A stretch of DNA of 64,000 nt from Paractinoplanes rishiriensis (GCF_016862375.1 NZ_BOMV01000040.1:1-64000); one strand, 5' to 3'; counted from the stretch's first letter, positions 15,423 to 24,553 are shown. Translations and numbers: made by a program. The notes: generated by a model from the sequence alone, not told the origin.

Positions 15423-17579
15423 TCATCCGGCCACCGCCAACGCCAACGGCAGCACCCCCTCGGCGCCGGCCCGGCGCAGCGCCCGGCCGGCCAGGGCCAT
15501 CGTCCAGCCGGAGTCGACCAGGTCGTCGACCAGCAGGACCGGGCCGGTCAGCCCGGACAGGGCAGCGGCCACCTCGGGCTCGACCGTGAACGCGTCGTGC
15601 AGCGCCCGTACCCGCTGGGCGCTGTTGCCGCGGGCCTCGGAGTCGGGGCCGTGCGCCGCCGTGACCGCGCCGAGCAGCGGAAGCCGGCCGACCCGGGCGA
15701 TGTGCTCGGCCAGCGAGCGGACCAGCTGCGGATGGCGGCGGGAACCGACCTCGACCACCGCGGCGGGCCGCTGCGACCAGGCGTCCTCGCCGTGTGCCCA
15801 GGTCTTGAGGATCTCGACCACCGCGGCGGCCAACTCGTCGGAGATCGGCGCGTCCGGCGACTCCGGCCCGGCCGCCGCTCGCAACCGGCCGCCCCAGCCC
15901 AGGTCGGACAGCCGGCCCACGGCCCGGCCGGGCTCGATCTGGTCGGCCGGGCCGATCTTGCCCTTGACCGAGACGCCGACCGCGGCCAGGCCGGTGGGCC
16001 ACATCTTTTTCGGTGCGATCTGGACGCCCGGCCGGCCCAGGAACGCGTCGGCGGCGGCCAGCGAGGCGGACGAGGCGTCGGCGTCATAGAGCGGGCCCGC
16101 GCAGTTGTCGCATCGGCCGCAGGGTGCGGCGTCGGGATCGTCCAGGCACCGGCGCAGAAATTCCATCCGGCAGGACGAGCCGCGGGCGTACTCGATCATG
16201 GTTTGTTGCTCTGTCGATCGTGCCTCGGCGACCCGGCGCAGGCGCTCGGTGTCGTAGGTCCACGGTTCGCCGGTGGACAGCCAGCCGCCGCGCGTGCGCC
16301 GGACCGCGCCGTCCACGTCGAGCACCTTGAGCATCATCTCGAGCCGGGTGCGTCGCAGGTCGACCAGCGGCTCCAGGGCCTGGGTGGACATCGGGCGGTC
16401 GGCGTCGAGATAGGCCAGGACGGACCGCACCTGCTCCTCGGGCGGGAAGGCGAGCGACGCGAAGTATCGCCAGATCGCCATGTCCTCCCGGCCGGGCAGC
16501 AGCACCACCTCGGCGTGCTCGACGGCCCGGCCGGCCCGGCCCACCTGCTGGTAGTAAGCGATCGGGGACGGCGGCGCGCCCAGGTGCACCACGAAGCCGA
16601 GGTCGGGCTTGTCGAAGCCCATGCCGAGCGCCGACGTCGCCACCAGTGCCTTGATCTTGTTGTCCAGCAGATCCTGCTCGGCGGCGCGCCGGTCGGCGTC
16701 CTCGACCTGACCCGTGTAGGAGGCCACCGGAAAGCCCCGGGACCGCAGGAAGTCGGCCGTCTCGGTGGCCCCGGCGACGGTGAGCGTGTAGATGATGCCG
16801 GAACCGGGCAGCAGGTCGAGATGGTCGGCGAGCCAGGCCAGCCGGTGCGCCGGATCGGGCAGGTCGAGCACCGCGAGGCGCAGCGAGTCACGGTCGAGCG
16901 TGCCGCGCAGCACCAGCGCGTCGCCCAGTTGGTCGGCGACGTCGGCGGTCACCCGTGAGTTGGCGGTCGCGGTGGTGGCGAGCACCGGAACCCGGCCCGG
17001 CAGCCCGGCCAGGAACGTGCGGAGACGACGGTAGTCGGGGCGGAAGTCGTGCCCCCAGTCGGAGACGCAGTGCGCCTCGTCGACCACCAGCAGGCCGGTG
17101 CTCGCCGCCAGACCGGGCAGCACGTTGTCGCGGAAGTCGGGGTTGTTGAGCCGCTCGGGACTGATCAGCAGCACGTCGACCGTGCCGTCCCGGATCTCGG
17201 CCTCGATCTCGGACCACTCGTCGAGGTTGGCCGAGTTGATCGTGCGCGCCCGGATGCCGGCTCGGGCGGCCGCGTCGACCTGGTTGCGCATGAGCGCGAG
17301 CAGCGGCGACACGATGACCGTCGGCCCGGCCGGCTCCGCGGTGACGCCCCGGCGCAGCAGGGCCGTCGCCACGAAGTAGACCGCCGACTTGCCCCACCCG
17401 GTGCGCTGCACGCAGAGCACCCGGCGGCGATCGACGGTGAGCGCCTCGATCGCCCGCCACTGGTCCTCGCGCAGCACCGCACGCTCACCGGCGAGCTTGC
17501 GCAGCACCTCCTCGGCTCGCTCGCGCACAGCTGCCCGATCGACTGCTCGCTCGGGTGGGGTCTGGGTCGTGTCGGTCAC
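15423..17579 (-). CDS. RecQ-family ATP-dependent DNA helicase with C-terminal PRTase-like motif
   Basis: This 718-residue protein has RecQ helicase motifs: RTGWGKSAVYF (Walker A), DEAHCVSDWGHDFRPDYRRL, TATAN, and QQVGRAGR. A RecQ-type zinc cluster follows (SCRMEFLRRC...CGRCDNC) near residues 465-500. After it come about 200 residues not in classical RecQ. They include VLLVDDLVDSGWTM, which strongly resembles the PRPP-binding loop of type I phosphoribosyltransferases. No HRDC domain is visible. The role is inferred as DNA repair or fork processing. The helicase is divergent neither from csoR nor in its operon; it is downstream on the same strand as the gene at 17645. Confidence 0.92.
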   Translation of the reverse strand: MTDTTQTPPERAVDRAAVRERAEEVLRKLAGERAVLREDQWRAIEALTVDRRRVLCVQRTGWGKSAVYFVATALLRRGVTAEPAGPTVIVSPLLALMRNQVDAAARAGIRARTINSANLDEWSEIEAEIRDGTVDVLLISPERLNNPDFRDNVLPGLAASTGLLVVDEAHCVSDWGHDFRPDYRRLRTFLAGLPGRVPVLATTATANSRVTADVADQLGDALVLRGTLDRDSLRLAVLDLPDPAHRLAWLADHLDLLPGSGIIYTLTVAGATETADFLRSRGFPVASYTGQVEDADRRAAEQDLLDNKIKALVATSALGMGFDKPDLGFVVHLGAPPSPIAYYQQVGRAGRAVEHAEVVLLPGREDMAIWRYFASLAFPPEEQVRSVLAYLDADRPMSTQALEPLVDLRRTRLEMMLKVLDVDGAVRRTRGGWLSTGEPWTYDTERLRRVAEARSTEQQTMIEYARGSSCRMEFLRRCLDDPDAAPCGRCDNCAGPLYDADASSASLAAADAFLGRPGVQIAPKKMWPTGLAAVGVSVKGKIGPADQIEPGRAVGRLSDLGWGGRLRAAAGPESPDAPISDELAAAVVEILKTWAHGEDAWSQRPAAVVEVGSRRHPQLVRSLAEHIARVGRLPLLGAVTAAHGPDSEARGNSAQRVRALHDAFTVEPEVAAALSGLTGPVLLVDDLVDSGWTMALAGRALRRAGAEGVLPLALAVAG

Positions 17580-17644
17580 CCGGCATGTCTATCAGCCCGG
17601 ACCGACAGGAATCGCGTTGTCCACAATCCACAGGGTGGCGGAAC

Positions 17645-18979
17645 TCACTTTGCCAACAGCGACTCGACCAGTTCTCCGGCCCGCGTCACCCCACCCGCGG
17701 CCGTCATCGCCGCACCGAGTTCGGTAGCCCGCACCCGAAATGCCGGCTCGGCACGGATTCGCTCCACGGCCTGGGCCACACAGTCCGGCTGCGGCTGCCC
17801 GGTCCGCAGGTTGATCCCCGCGCCCGACCAGGCCACCCGCCGCGCCACCTCCGGCTTGTCGAGCGACGCACCCGCCACCACCAGCGGCACCCCGGCCTGA
17901 ATCGAGGCCAGCACGCCGCCCCAGCCACCATTGCTGACCATCACGTCGACAAAGGGCAAGAGCAGATCATGAGGGAGGTACGCGGCGGCGCGGGCATTCG
18001 GCGGCAGCGGTCCGAGCACCGCGGGGTCGCCCCCACCGGTGGTGCAGACCACCAGCACGTCCCGGTCGGCCAGCCCGTCGAGCGTGGGCCGGATGAGATC
18101 GGCTGGGTCGGTGTCGAGGGTCCCCTGCGTAACGTGCACGACGGTCGTGGCCGCCGCGAGTTCGGGCCACCAGTCGGGCAGTTCCGAAGTGCCGCCAACC
18201 GCGGAAGGTCCCGATCCAGCAGGCCCGGTGGCATCGGCCGGATCCGGTTCGCGGGCAGGACGGGCCGGCGCGGCGGCGAGGCGTCCCACGAAATGCACGT
18301 AATCCGGCAGGTCGGGGCGCGGATATTCCAGTCCCGGGACGCCCTGGGCCAACACCAGATCCGTCGAGTAAATGCCGTCGAACAGCCGGCCCGGCTCCAC
18401 CGGCCCCAGTCCCACCTGGGAGCGCAGCGCGTTGAGCCGCGTGTCGACCACCCGGCGATAGGCCACGCTGGTCACCCCGCGCAGCACCGCGTCCCGCGCC
18501 CGGCCCGCCGGACCCGTCGCCGGTGTCAGCCGCAGGCCGAACGGCGGCAGATGCCGGCTCGTCATCGACAACGGCGTCACCGCGACCGTTGCCCACGGAA
18601 CGCCGAGCGCCTGCCCGGCTATCGCCCCGCCGAACGCTACCTGGTCGGTGACCAGCAGGTCGTACGGCGCCGCGGCCATGATGTCGGCGATCTGGCCCGC
18701 CGCCGTGCCGAACAGGATGTGTTCGCCGTTGGCCCGGCCGCCGCGCAGGCCCTTGCCGTCACCGATCTCGGGGAACGTGGCGGCCAGGTCGGCGTCGTCG
18801 AAGTCGGTGGCCTTGATCCAGGGCAGCCAGGTGGCGCCCGCGCCGAGGAAGCGTCCGCGGTACTTCGCGCCGGTGTAGGCGACCACCTCGTGTCCGCGCC
18901 GCACCAGTTCCGCCGCCAGCGCGCCGAGCGGGCCCACGTGCCCGGCGAAGGGCATCGACGCCACCAAGATCCGTGCCAT
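17645..18979 (-). CDS. GT1-family glycosyltransferase (UDP-glycosyltransferase/MGT-like)
   Basis: The 444-residue protein has the GT-B fold pattern of macrolide and antibiotic glycosyltransferases. The N-terminal acceptor half starts ARILVASMPFAGHVGPL. The C-terminal nucleotide-sugar half includes VVHVTQGTLDTDP and VMVSNGGWGGVLASIQAGVPLVV. The usual HxGxGT motif is altered to SNGGWGG, with Asn where the His normally contacts the diphosphate; relatives with this change are common. The acceptor is unknown. No biosynthetic cluster surrounds it. It is predicted leaderless (TAGCGT 7 nt before ATG) and is divergent from the small gene at 19054. Confidence 0.9.
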   Translation of the reverse strand: MARILVASMPFAGHVGPLGALAAELVRRGHEVVAYTGAKYRGRFLGAGATWLPWIKATDFDDADLAATFPEIGDGKGLRGGRANGEHILFGTAAGQIADIMAAAPYDLLVTDQVAFGGAIAGQALGVPWATVAVTPLSMTSRHLPPFGLRLTPATGPAGRARDAVLRGVTSVAYRRVVDTRLNALRSQVGLGPVEPGRLFDGIYSTDLVLAQGVPGLEYPRPDLPDYVHFVGRLAAAPARPAREPDPADATGPAGSGPSAVGGTSELPDWWPELAAATTVVHVTQGTLDTDPADLIRPTLDGLADRDVLVVCTTGGGDPAVLGPLPPNARAAAYLPHDLLLPFVDVMVSNGGWGGVLASIQAGVPLVVAGASLDKPEVARRVAWSGAGINLRTGQPQPDCVAQAVERIRAEPAFRVRATELGAAMTAAGGVTRAGELVESLLAK

Positions 18980-18986
18980 GGGGCGA

Positions 18987-18992
18987 ACGCTA
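18987..18992 (-). promoter_or_regulatory. -10 hexamer TAGCGT, leaderless start of GT1 gene
   Basis: TAGCGT ends 7 nt before the ATG at 18979; no ribosome-binding site is visible. Confidence 0.45.
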
Positions 18993-19003
18993 TCGTGAAA
19001 TCT

Positions 19004-19032
19004 TTGACGACTTTTTTTGTCGGTAGAAGGAT
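19004..19032 (+). promoter_or_regulatory. possible promoter TTGACG-N17-AAGGAT
   Basis: A good -35 and a weak -10 have a 17-base spacer ahead of the gene at 19054. The spacer includes a T7 tract, unusual for this genome. Confidence 0.35.
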
Positions 19033-19053
19033 GAAGTGTGGAAGGGTGGAGTC

Positions 19054-19452
19054 ATGTCCAAGACCATCGCCGAGAAACTGCTGATCAAGCCGCATACCAC
19101 CGTGTGGCTGAACGATCCGGCGCAGTTGCCCCTGCTCACCCCGATGCCCGAGGGTGTCCGCGAGGTCGAGACGCTGGCCACCGCCAGCACCGCGGTGCTG
19201 TTCGTGGAGGACGCCGGCGGCACCCGCAAGCAGCTCGAGGAGCACCGCGCCGACCTGGGCAAACCCGGCGTTTTCTGGGTGGCCTATCCGAAGGGCAACC
19301 GGGCCGACGTCAACCGCGACTCGCTGTGGCCGATCGTGGCCGACTTCGACATGCGGCCGTGCGGCCAGGTGGCGATCGACGACCGCTGGTCCGCGCTGCG
19401 GTTCCGGACCAACCGCGAGGGCGAAGGCCGGTTCACCGGCGGCGCGAAGTAG
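19054..19452 (+). CDS. small DUF3052-like protein
   Basis: This 132-residue protein begins MSKTIAEKLLIKPHTTVWL and contains LFVEDAGGTRKQLEEH and GVFWVAYPKGNRADVNRD. This layout (KPG-type start, acidic middle, V-W-YPK strand, a final motif near WSALRF) fits a widespread small actinobacterial family often placed with DUF3052-like proteins. The assignment is tentative. AAGGG/GGTGGA lies upstream of the ATG. It has no signal or membrane segment. It converges on an SDR gene, with 4 bases between the two stops. Confidence 0.75.
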   Translation: MSKTIAEKLLIKPHTTVWLNDPAQLPLLTPMPEGVREVETLATASTAVLFVEDAGGTRKQLEEHRADLGKPGVFWVAYPKGNRADVNRDSLWPIVADFDMRPCGQVAIDDRWSALRFRTNREGEGRFTGGAK

Positions 19453-19456
19453 TACC

Positions 19457-20182
19457 TCAGCGGCCGAGCACCGAGCCGCCGTTCACGTTGACGATCTGGC
19501 CGGTGACGTACCGGCCGCCGGGACCGGCCAGCCAGCGTACGGCCTCCGCGATGTCGGACGGCTCGCCCGGATACTTCACGAGCGTCGCGTTCACCCTCGT
19601 CTCGTGGCCCTCCGGCGTCATCCGGCCGTCGAAGAACTCGCTGTCGACGATGTAGCCCGGCGCGATCACGTTGGCCGTGATGCCCTCGCCGCCCAGCTGA
19701 CCGGCCAGGTCCAGGGCGTATCCGTGCAGCGCCGCCTTGGCCGCCGAGTACGGCCCGCCGCCACCCCGCTGGGCGGCGATCGAGCTGGTCAGGATGATCC
19801 GCCCGCCGGGCCGCCGCAGCGCCGGCAGCAGGGCCGTGGTCATCAGCACCGCGGTGAGCACGTTGGAGTCGAAGTTCGCCCGCCACCGCCCGGCCACGCC
19901 GGCGAGAGTGGACTCGTCGCCGCTCAGGTACGCGCCGGCGTTGTTGACCAGCACGTCCAGCGCCCGGCCACCGACCGCCTCGACCACCGCGGGGATCTGG
20001 GCCGGATCGGACACGTCGGCGGTCACCGCGGTCGCCTGCGGGCCGATCCACTTCACCGCGTCGGCCAGCACGTCGGCGCGCCGGCCGACGATCACGACGT
20101 CGTACCCCTCGCCGGCCAGCATGCCGGCCGTCGACCGTCCGATGCCCGTACCGCCGCCCGTGACCACCGCAAGTCTCGACAT
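19457..20182 (-). CDS. SDR family oxidoreductase
   Basis: The 241-residue classical short-chain dehydrogenase has the cofactor loop TGGGTGIGRS, NNAG, the catalytic Ser (TSSIAAQ) and YSAAK (Tyr-x3-Lys). The Arg in VGRRADVL after beta-2 suggests NADP(H) preference. The C-terminus GQIVNVNGGSVLG is typical of FabG-like members. The substrate is unknown. The ATG is preceded at 6 nt by TAAGGT, so it is predicted leaderless with its own promoter. That promoter overlaps the stop of the upstream kinase gene. Confidence 0.93.
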   Translation of the reverse strand: MSRLAVVTGGGTGIGRSTAGMLAGEGYDVVIVGRRADVLADAVKWIGPQATAVTADVSDPAQIPAVVEAVGGRALDVLVNNAGAYLSGDESTLAGVAGRWRANFDSNVLTAVLMTTALLPALRRPGGRIILTSSIAAQRGGGGPYSAAKAALHGYALDLAGQLGGEGITANVIAPGYIVDSEFFDGRMTPEGHETRVNATLVKYPGEPSDIAEAVRWLAGPGGRYVTGQIVNVNGGSVLGR

Positions 20183-20188
20183 GCACCG

Positions 20189-20194
20189 ACCTTA
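20189..20194 (-). promoter_or_regulatory. -10 hexamer TAAGGT, leaderless SDR start
   Basis: TAAGGT ends 6 nt before the SDR ATG and overlaps the end of the upstream kinase gene. Confidence 0.5.
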
Positions 20195-21895
20195 ACCACG
20201 GGCGAGCGAGAACCCGGACCCCTTCCGCGAGGCCGGCGGCGGCAGCGAGGGCAGCTGCGGCACCGACGGCACAGTGCGGTCCGCCTTCTTCTGCGGGGTG
20301 CTGCCCTTGCGGGGCGGCCGGTTGCGCTTGGGCTTCTTGGGGGAGCTGACCGACTCGACCGCAGCGCTGCCCACCACCTCGGCCCGGCACCGCCGGCCGT
20401 CCAGGGTGAACGCGATCGGCAGCGGGTTGTACTCGCGGTAGGCGCCGCGCAGCGTGAAGGTGCGCAGCTTGCCGTTACCCTTCGCGACCACCTTGCGGCC
20501 CTTCTGGCTGACCGCCTTGGGCATGCCGGTGAGCCGCTGCGACCCCGGATAGGAGAACTGCACCCGCCACGGCAACCGGCCGATCTCGTCGGTGGTCGCC
20601 ACGGTCAGCAGCGCCTCGTACTCGGTACCCGAGTCCTGCCGCAGCTGGTAGCGGACCGCGCAGGTGGCGCTCCCCGCGGTCGCACCGGCCGCGACACCGG
20701 CACCGGCCGCCTGCGCCTGTTCCGCCTCCGGCGCCTTGCGGGTGGCCGCCCAGCCCGCCCCGGCGCCGAGCACCAGGGCCGTCGTCACGACGGCCGCCTG
20801 CATCCGGTGCCGCCCGCGCAGCAGGCCACCGCTGAGCAGCTGACGGGTCAGGCCACCGCCGGCGAAGAGGCCACCGCCGAGGGGCCGGATCGCGCTGCCC
20901 AGCCGCAGCATGCCGCCGAGCTTGAGGCCGGCCCGCAGCCGCAGCAGACCGATCGGTCCGACCAGCCGGCCGAGTGCGAAGCCCGGCACGACACCGGCCG
21001 TCACGGTCGCGCGCACCGGAGGCGGCGCGTCGTCGGGACGCTCGCGCAGCGGCGGAATCACCGGCTGCACCCCCACGGCCGCGCCCAGGGCGTGTGCCGC
21101 TTCGGCCGCCCCGGGCCGGTCGTCCGGGTTCTTGGCCAGGCAGGCCAGACACATCTCGGCCACCGCGGCCGGCAGTCCGTCCAGGTCGGGCAGGGGGTCC
21201 GGATCCGCGTACAGGTGCGCGCGCAGCGCCTCGGCGGTGGTCTCGGCCGGCCACGGCAACCGGGCCGTCAGCATCCGATAGAGCAGCAGCCCCATGGCGT
21301 AGACGTCGGTGGCCGCCGAGACCTGCGCGCCCGCCAGCCGCTCCGGTGCCAGATAGGCCGGTGTGCCGAGGAGACTGCCGTCCGGGGCCGCGTCGCGCTG
21401 CCCGACGATCGCCGAGATGCCGAAGTCGACCACCTTGGCGCCGGCACCGGTGAGCATCACGTTCGACGGCGTCACGTCGCGGTGCACCAACCCGCGGGCA
21501 TGCGCCGTGGCCAGCGCGGAGGCCACCTCGGCGGCGACCGTCACCGCGGCGCGCCACGGCAGCGGCCCCTGCCGGCCGAGGCGGGCCGCGACCGATTCGC
21601 CGTCGTTCAGTTCCATCACCACGAACGGCACGGTCAGGCGCTCGTTGAGCGGCGACTCGCCGAAGTCGAAGATCCCGGTGATGTGCGGATGGTTGAGCCG
21701 GGCCGCGGCCAGCGCCTCCTGCCGCAGCCGGTCGCGGAACGTGCGGTCGTCGGCATGCCGGGGCGACAGCACCTTCACCGCCACCGAACGGCCGAGCGTT
21801 TCGTCGTAGCCGCGCCAGATCACCGACATGCCGCCGGTGCCCAGTTTCTCGACGAGGCGATAGCGCCCGGCGATCCGCAGCCCCGTCCGCCCCAT
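20192..21895 (-). CDS. Pkn2/Hanks-type serine/threonine protein kinase, membrane-anchored
   Basis: The 567-residue protein has an N-terminal kinase domain: GTGGMSVIW glycine loop, VAVK lysine, HRDVTPSN catalytic loop, VVDFGISAIVG activation start and APE-like PAYLAPERLAG. All catalytic residues are present. The juxtamembrane region leads to one membrane helix (AAVVTTALVLGAGAGWAA, about residue 365). An extracytoplasmic domain of about 180 residues has no PASTA repeats. It ends in a basic, Pro-rich tail. Extracellular sensing is likely; the signal is unknown. The start is supported by CACAAT 6 nt upstream. Confidence 0.94.
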   Translation of the reverse strand: MGRTGLRIAGRYRLVEKLGTGGMSVIWRGYDETLGRSVAVKVLSPRHADDRTFRDRLRQEALAAARLNHPHITGIFDFGESPLNERLTVPFVVMELNDGESVAARLGRQGPLPWRAAVTVAAEVASALATAHARGLVHRDVTPSNVMLTGAGAKVVDFGISAIVGQRDAAPDGSLLGTPAYLAPERLAGAQVSAATDVYAMGLLLYRMLTARLPWPAETTAEALRAHLYADPDPLPDLDGLPAAVAEMCLACLAKNPDDRPGAAEAAHALGAAVGVQPVIPPLRERPDDAPPPVRATVTAGVVPGFALGRLVGPIGLLRLRAGLKLGGMLRLGSAIRPLGGGLFAGGGLTRQLLSGGLLRGRHRMQAAVVTTALVLGAGAGWAATRKAPEAEQAQAAGAGVAAGATAGSATCAVRYQLRQDSGTEYEALLTVATTDEIGRLPWRVQFSYPGSQRLTGMPKAVSQKGRKVVAKGNGKLRTFTLRGAYREYNPLPIAFTLDGRRCRAEVVGSAAVESVSSPKKPKRNRPPRKGSTPQKKADRTVPSVPQLPSLPPPASRKGSGFSLARG

Positions 21896-21901
21896 GTGCC
21901 G

Positions 21902-21907
21902 ATTGTG
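21902..21907 (-). promoter_or_regulatory. -10 hexamer CACAAT, leaderless kinase start
   Basis: CACAAT ends 6 nt before the kinase ATG; no ribosome-binding site is visible. Confidence 0.45.
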
Positions 21908-21986
21908 ACCCGAGGGACACCCCGCCCGGCGCTCGTCCGGGAAACCCGCGCGGAGGTATCGGGGCGGTCATGCCCGATTGCCGGAA

Positions 21987-23480
21987 TCAGCCGGCCAGTA
22001 GTTGATCCACCGGCGCGTAGTCGTCGGTCAGCACCCGGGCGTCGCCGGCGAACGAGGCGTCCCGCTGGAGCACCGGCGGTGCGTTCAGCGCGGACAGCCC
22101 GGCCTCGATGACGTCCAGCGGCAGCGGGCTCTTGGAGGCCAGGATCACGAAGTTGGCGCCGGTCTCGCCGGCCAGCGCGGCCTGCGGGGCGACCAGCGCG
22201 ACGTACGGGAAAACCGCCGCGACGGTGGCCAGTTCGGCCCGGATGAACCGGTTGGGCGGATAGTCGATCACGTTCTGCGCGTAGATGCCGCCGGGCCGCA
22301 GCACCCGCGCGATGTCGACCGCCATCTCCCTGGTGGCCAGATGCCAGGGCACCACCAGGTGACCGAACGCGTCGCCGACCACCAGGTCGTAGGAGTTCGT
22401 GGCCTGCTCGGTCAGGCCGACCCGGGCGTCACCGACCTGGACCTGGAGGTCGGGCCCGGTCACCAGGCCGAGCTTCTGCCGGTCGAGGTCGACCAGGCCG
22501 CCGTCCAGCTCGATCACCCGCTGCCGGCTGCCGGGCCGGATGTCGCGCAGGTAGGCCGGCAGCGTGAAGCCACCGCCGCCCAGGTGCAGGGCGTCGATCG
22601 GGGCACCGGGACGGCCCATCAGGGCGGCCACCGCACCGATCCACTGCACGTACTCGAACTCGAGGTGCTGCGGGTCGTTCAGGTTGACGTACGAGTGCCG
22701 GGCCGAGTTGAGCATCAGCGTCCGGCCGCCGTCGACATTCGGATCGGTCACCACCTGGGCGCAGTGGTACGCCGTCTCGACGTCGCACGGGGTCGGCCCG
22801 GCCGCACCGAGCCCGGCACCGACCAGGCCGATCGACGCGAGCACGGCTCGCGTCCGCGGCTTGGCGGGCATGTCGAGCGAACGGTCCTGCCGGCGCAGCC
22901 ACCAGGCCAGCACGCCGCCGCCGACGGCCAGCAGGGCCGCGAGGGTCAGGATGATCAGGCTGGTCGGCATGGCCGCCACGAAGATGAAGCCGGTGGCCAG
23001 CGTCGCGGTGATCGCGCCGAGGGTGCCCATGCTGGACAGCCGGCCGACCACCGACCCGGTGCGTTCCAGGTCGCTGAGCTGGAGCTTGACCACCATCGGG
23101 GTGACCGTGGAAAGCACGAACGCGGGCAGGAACACGGCCAGGGCGGCGAGCAGCAGGACCGCACCGGCCGCGCCACCGCGCAGCCACTCCCCGCCGTACC
23201 GGACCATCGGCAGGGTGGCGGCCGCGAAGATGGCGCCGAGCAGCAGCGCGGGAGCGAGCAGGGGGCGCGGGTCGTAGCGGTCGGCGAGACGACCGCCCAC
23301 CCAGGTCCCGTACGCGATCGCGGCCAGCGCGATGCCGATCACCGAACTGCTCACCTGGAGGGTCACGCCGACGTACGGGCCGACCAGACGCAGCGCCACG
23401 ATCTCGAGCACGAGCACGGCGCCGCTCGAGGCGAAGACCAGGGTGGTTGCCAGTCCCGCCGGAAGTGCGCGGGACGTCAC
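21987..23480 (-). CDS. membrane protein with C-terminal spermidine-synthase-like domain
   Basis: The N-terminal 215 of 497 residues form about six or seven membrane helices (LVFASSGAVLVLEIVALRLVG first). The C-terminal half is a SAM-type Rossmann domain of the spermidine synthase family: LHLGGGGFTLPAYLRD, VIELDGGLVDL and YDLVVGDAFG. Such fused transporters/synthases are common in bacteria, but polyamine synthesis has rarely been shown for them, so the reaction is open. The GTG overlaps the stop of the upstream secreted protein by 4 bases, indicating coupling. Confidence 0.86.
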   Translation of the reverse strand: MTSRALPAGLATTLVFASSGAVLVLEIVALRLVGPYVGVTLQVSSSVIGIALAAIAYGTWVGGRLADRYDPRPLLAPALLLGAIFAAATLPMVRYGGEWLRGGAAGAVLLLAALAVFLPAFVLSTVTPMVVKLQLSDLERTGSVVGRLSSMGTLGAITATLATGFIFVAAMPTSLIILTLAALLAVGGGVLAWWLRRQDRSLDMPAKPRTRAVLASIGLVGAGLGAAGPTPCDVETAYHCAQVVTDPNVDGGRTLMLNSARHSYVNLNDPQHLEFEYVQWIGAVAALMGRPGAPIDALHLGGGGFTLPAYLRDIRPGSRQRVIELDGGLVDLDRQKLGLVTGPDLQVQVGDARVGLTEQATNSYDLVVGDAFGHLVVPWHLATREMAVDIARVLRPGGIYAQNVIDYPPNRFIRAELATVAAVFPYVALVAPQAALAGETGANFVILASKSPLPLDVIEAGLSALNAPPVLQRDASFAGDARVLTDDYAPVDQLLAG

Positions 23481-24490
23481 AGCATCGACAAATGCACGTG
23501 GTTGGTGTGTGCCGCCGAGGCACTGCCGCTGCCGCTGTAGGACTTCCAGCCGGTGCCCGGCATCCAGATTTCCCTGAACCAGATCACGTACATGACGCCC
23601 AGCCTATCCGCGTTCTTGACGAAGTACGCGGCCAGGTTATTCCCATATGTCCGGTCTCCGCCGGTCGCCGCGGAAGTCTTGAACGTCGTGGCGTTGGAGG
23701 AGAAGTCGCATGCCTGGCCCTTGCCGTGCTCGCCGCTGGACTGGCTGCGGTAGCACTTCGTGTACCGGGTGAACCCGTCGGCCCGGGCTTCCTTGTAGGC
23801 GTGCAGGGTGCGCGCGGTGAGACAGCCCGAGCCGGTCGGGTCGTCGATCACGCAGGACTCGTTGGGCCAGGAGCCGTCGGAGTTGCGCTGGGCCGGCTTG
23901 GCCAGCGGCGAGTTGACGTTGACGAAGCCACCGGCCGCGCCACCGCCACCGACGCTGCCGAGCGCGAGCTCGGCCTCTTTCTTCTTCTTGGTCAGCGCCT
24001 TGACCTGCTTTTCCTGCTCCTTGATCTCCTTTTCCACGGCGAGCTTGGCCTGCTGCGCGCGGGCCAGGTCGTCGCGGTACCGGGTCAGGATCTGGCCGTC
24101 GAGCTGGGCCAGCACGTCGAGGTTCTGCACGCGTTCCAGGAAGACGTCGGGCGACCGCGCGTCGAGCAGCATGGTCATGGTGCTGGTGCGCCCCAGCCGG
24201 TACGAGCGGCCCGCGATGACGGCGACCTCGGCCTCCAGCGCCTTGGCGGAGGCCTGGGACTGCTGGACCGTCTGCTGCAGAGCCGTCTGGCGCTGTTTCG
24301 ACGCCTTGAGTTTCTGGATCGCATCGGCCTGGCCCTTGGCGGCGGACTCGAGGGCGTCGCGCAGCGTCTTGCTGCCGCCCTCGTTGGGGTCGGCCAATGC
24401 CGGCCTCGCCGGACTGGTCACCAGAAGCATCGATACGGCCACCACCAGCGCCAGGACAGCGCTGAGTCGCCGTAGGGTCACCGCCGCCAC
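23477..24490 (-). CDS. secreted coiled-coil protein with VanY/ARB_07466-like C-terminal domain
   Basis: A signal peptide (residues 1-32, ending PALADP) is followed by a long coiled coil (about 40-180; KASKQRQTALQQTVQQSQAS) and a Gly-rich hinge. A C-terminal domain of about 130 residues has cysteines and the motif SGEHGKGQACDFSS and ends HTNHVHLSML. The GxAxD and HVH residues match the D-Ala-D-Ala carboxypeptidase (VanY/LAS) zinc site, as in ARB_07466-type domains. A cell-wall role is therefore likely. GGGAGG lies 6 nt before the GTG start. Confidence 0.86.
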   Translation of the reverse strand: MAAVTLRRLSAVLALVVAVSMLLVTSPARPALADPNEGGSKTLRDALESAAKGQADAIQKLKASKQRQTALQQTVQQSQASAKALEAEVAVIAGRSYRLGRTSTMTMLLDARSPDVFLERVQNLDVLAQLDGQILTRYRDDLARAQQAKLAVEKEIKEQEKQVKALTKKKKEAELALGSVGGGGAAGGFVNVNSPLAKPAQRNSDGSWPNESCVIDDPTGSGCLTARTLHAYKEARADGFTRYTKCYRSQSSGEHGKGQACDFSSNATTFKTSAATGGDRTYGNNLAAYFVKNADRLGVMYVIWFREIWMPGTGWKSYSGSGSASAAHTNHVHLSML

Positions 24491-24505
24491 GGATACCTCC
24501 CTAGA

Positions 24506-24534
24506 GTCAGCGCGGCAGACTCTACCGCGCTGAC
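24506..24534 (-). terminator. terminator hairpin after SDR gene
   Basis: A perfect 10-bp stem (GTCAGCGCGG with CCGCGCTGAC) closes a 9-base loop between the SDR stop and the coiled-coil gene start. It separates two transcripts on the same strand. Confidence 0.6.
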
Positions 24535-24553
24535 CAAGGGATCGGCAGATCGA

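Noticed and set aside
17645..18979. Part of an antibiotic biosynthetic cluster because of the macrolide-type glycosyltransferase
   Set aside because: No PKS, NRPS, sugar-nucleotide or resistance genes surround it.
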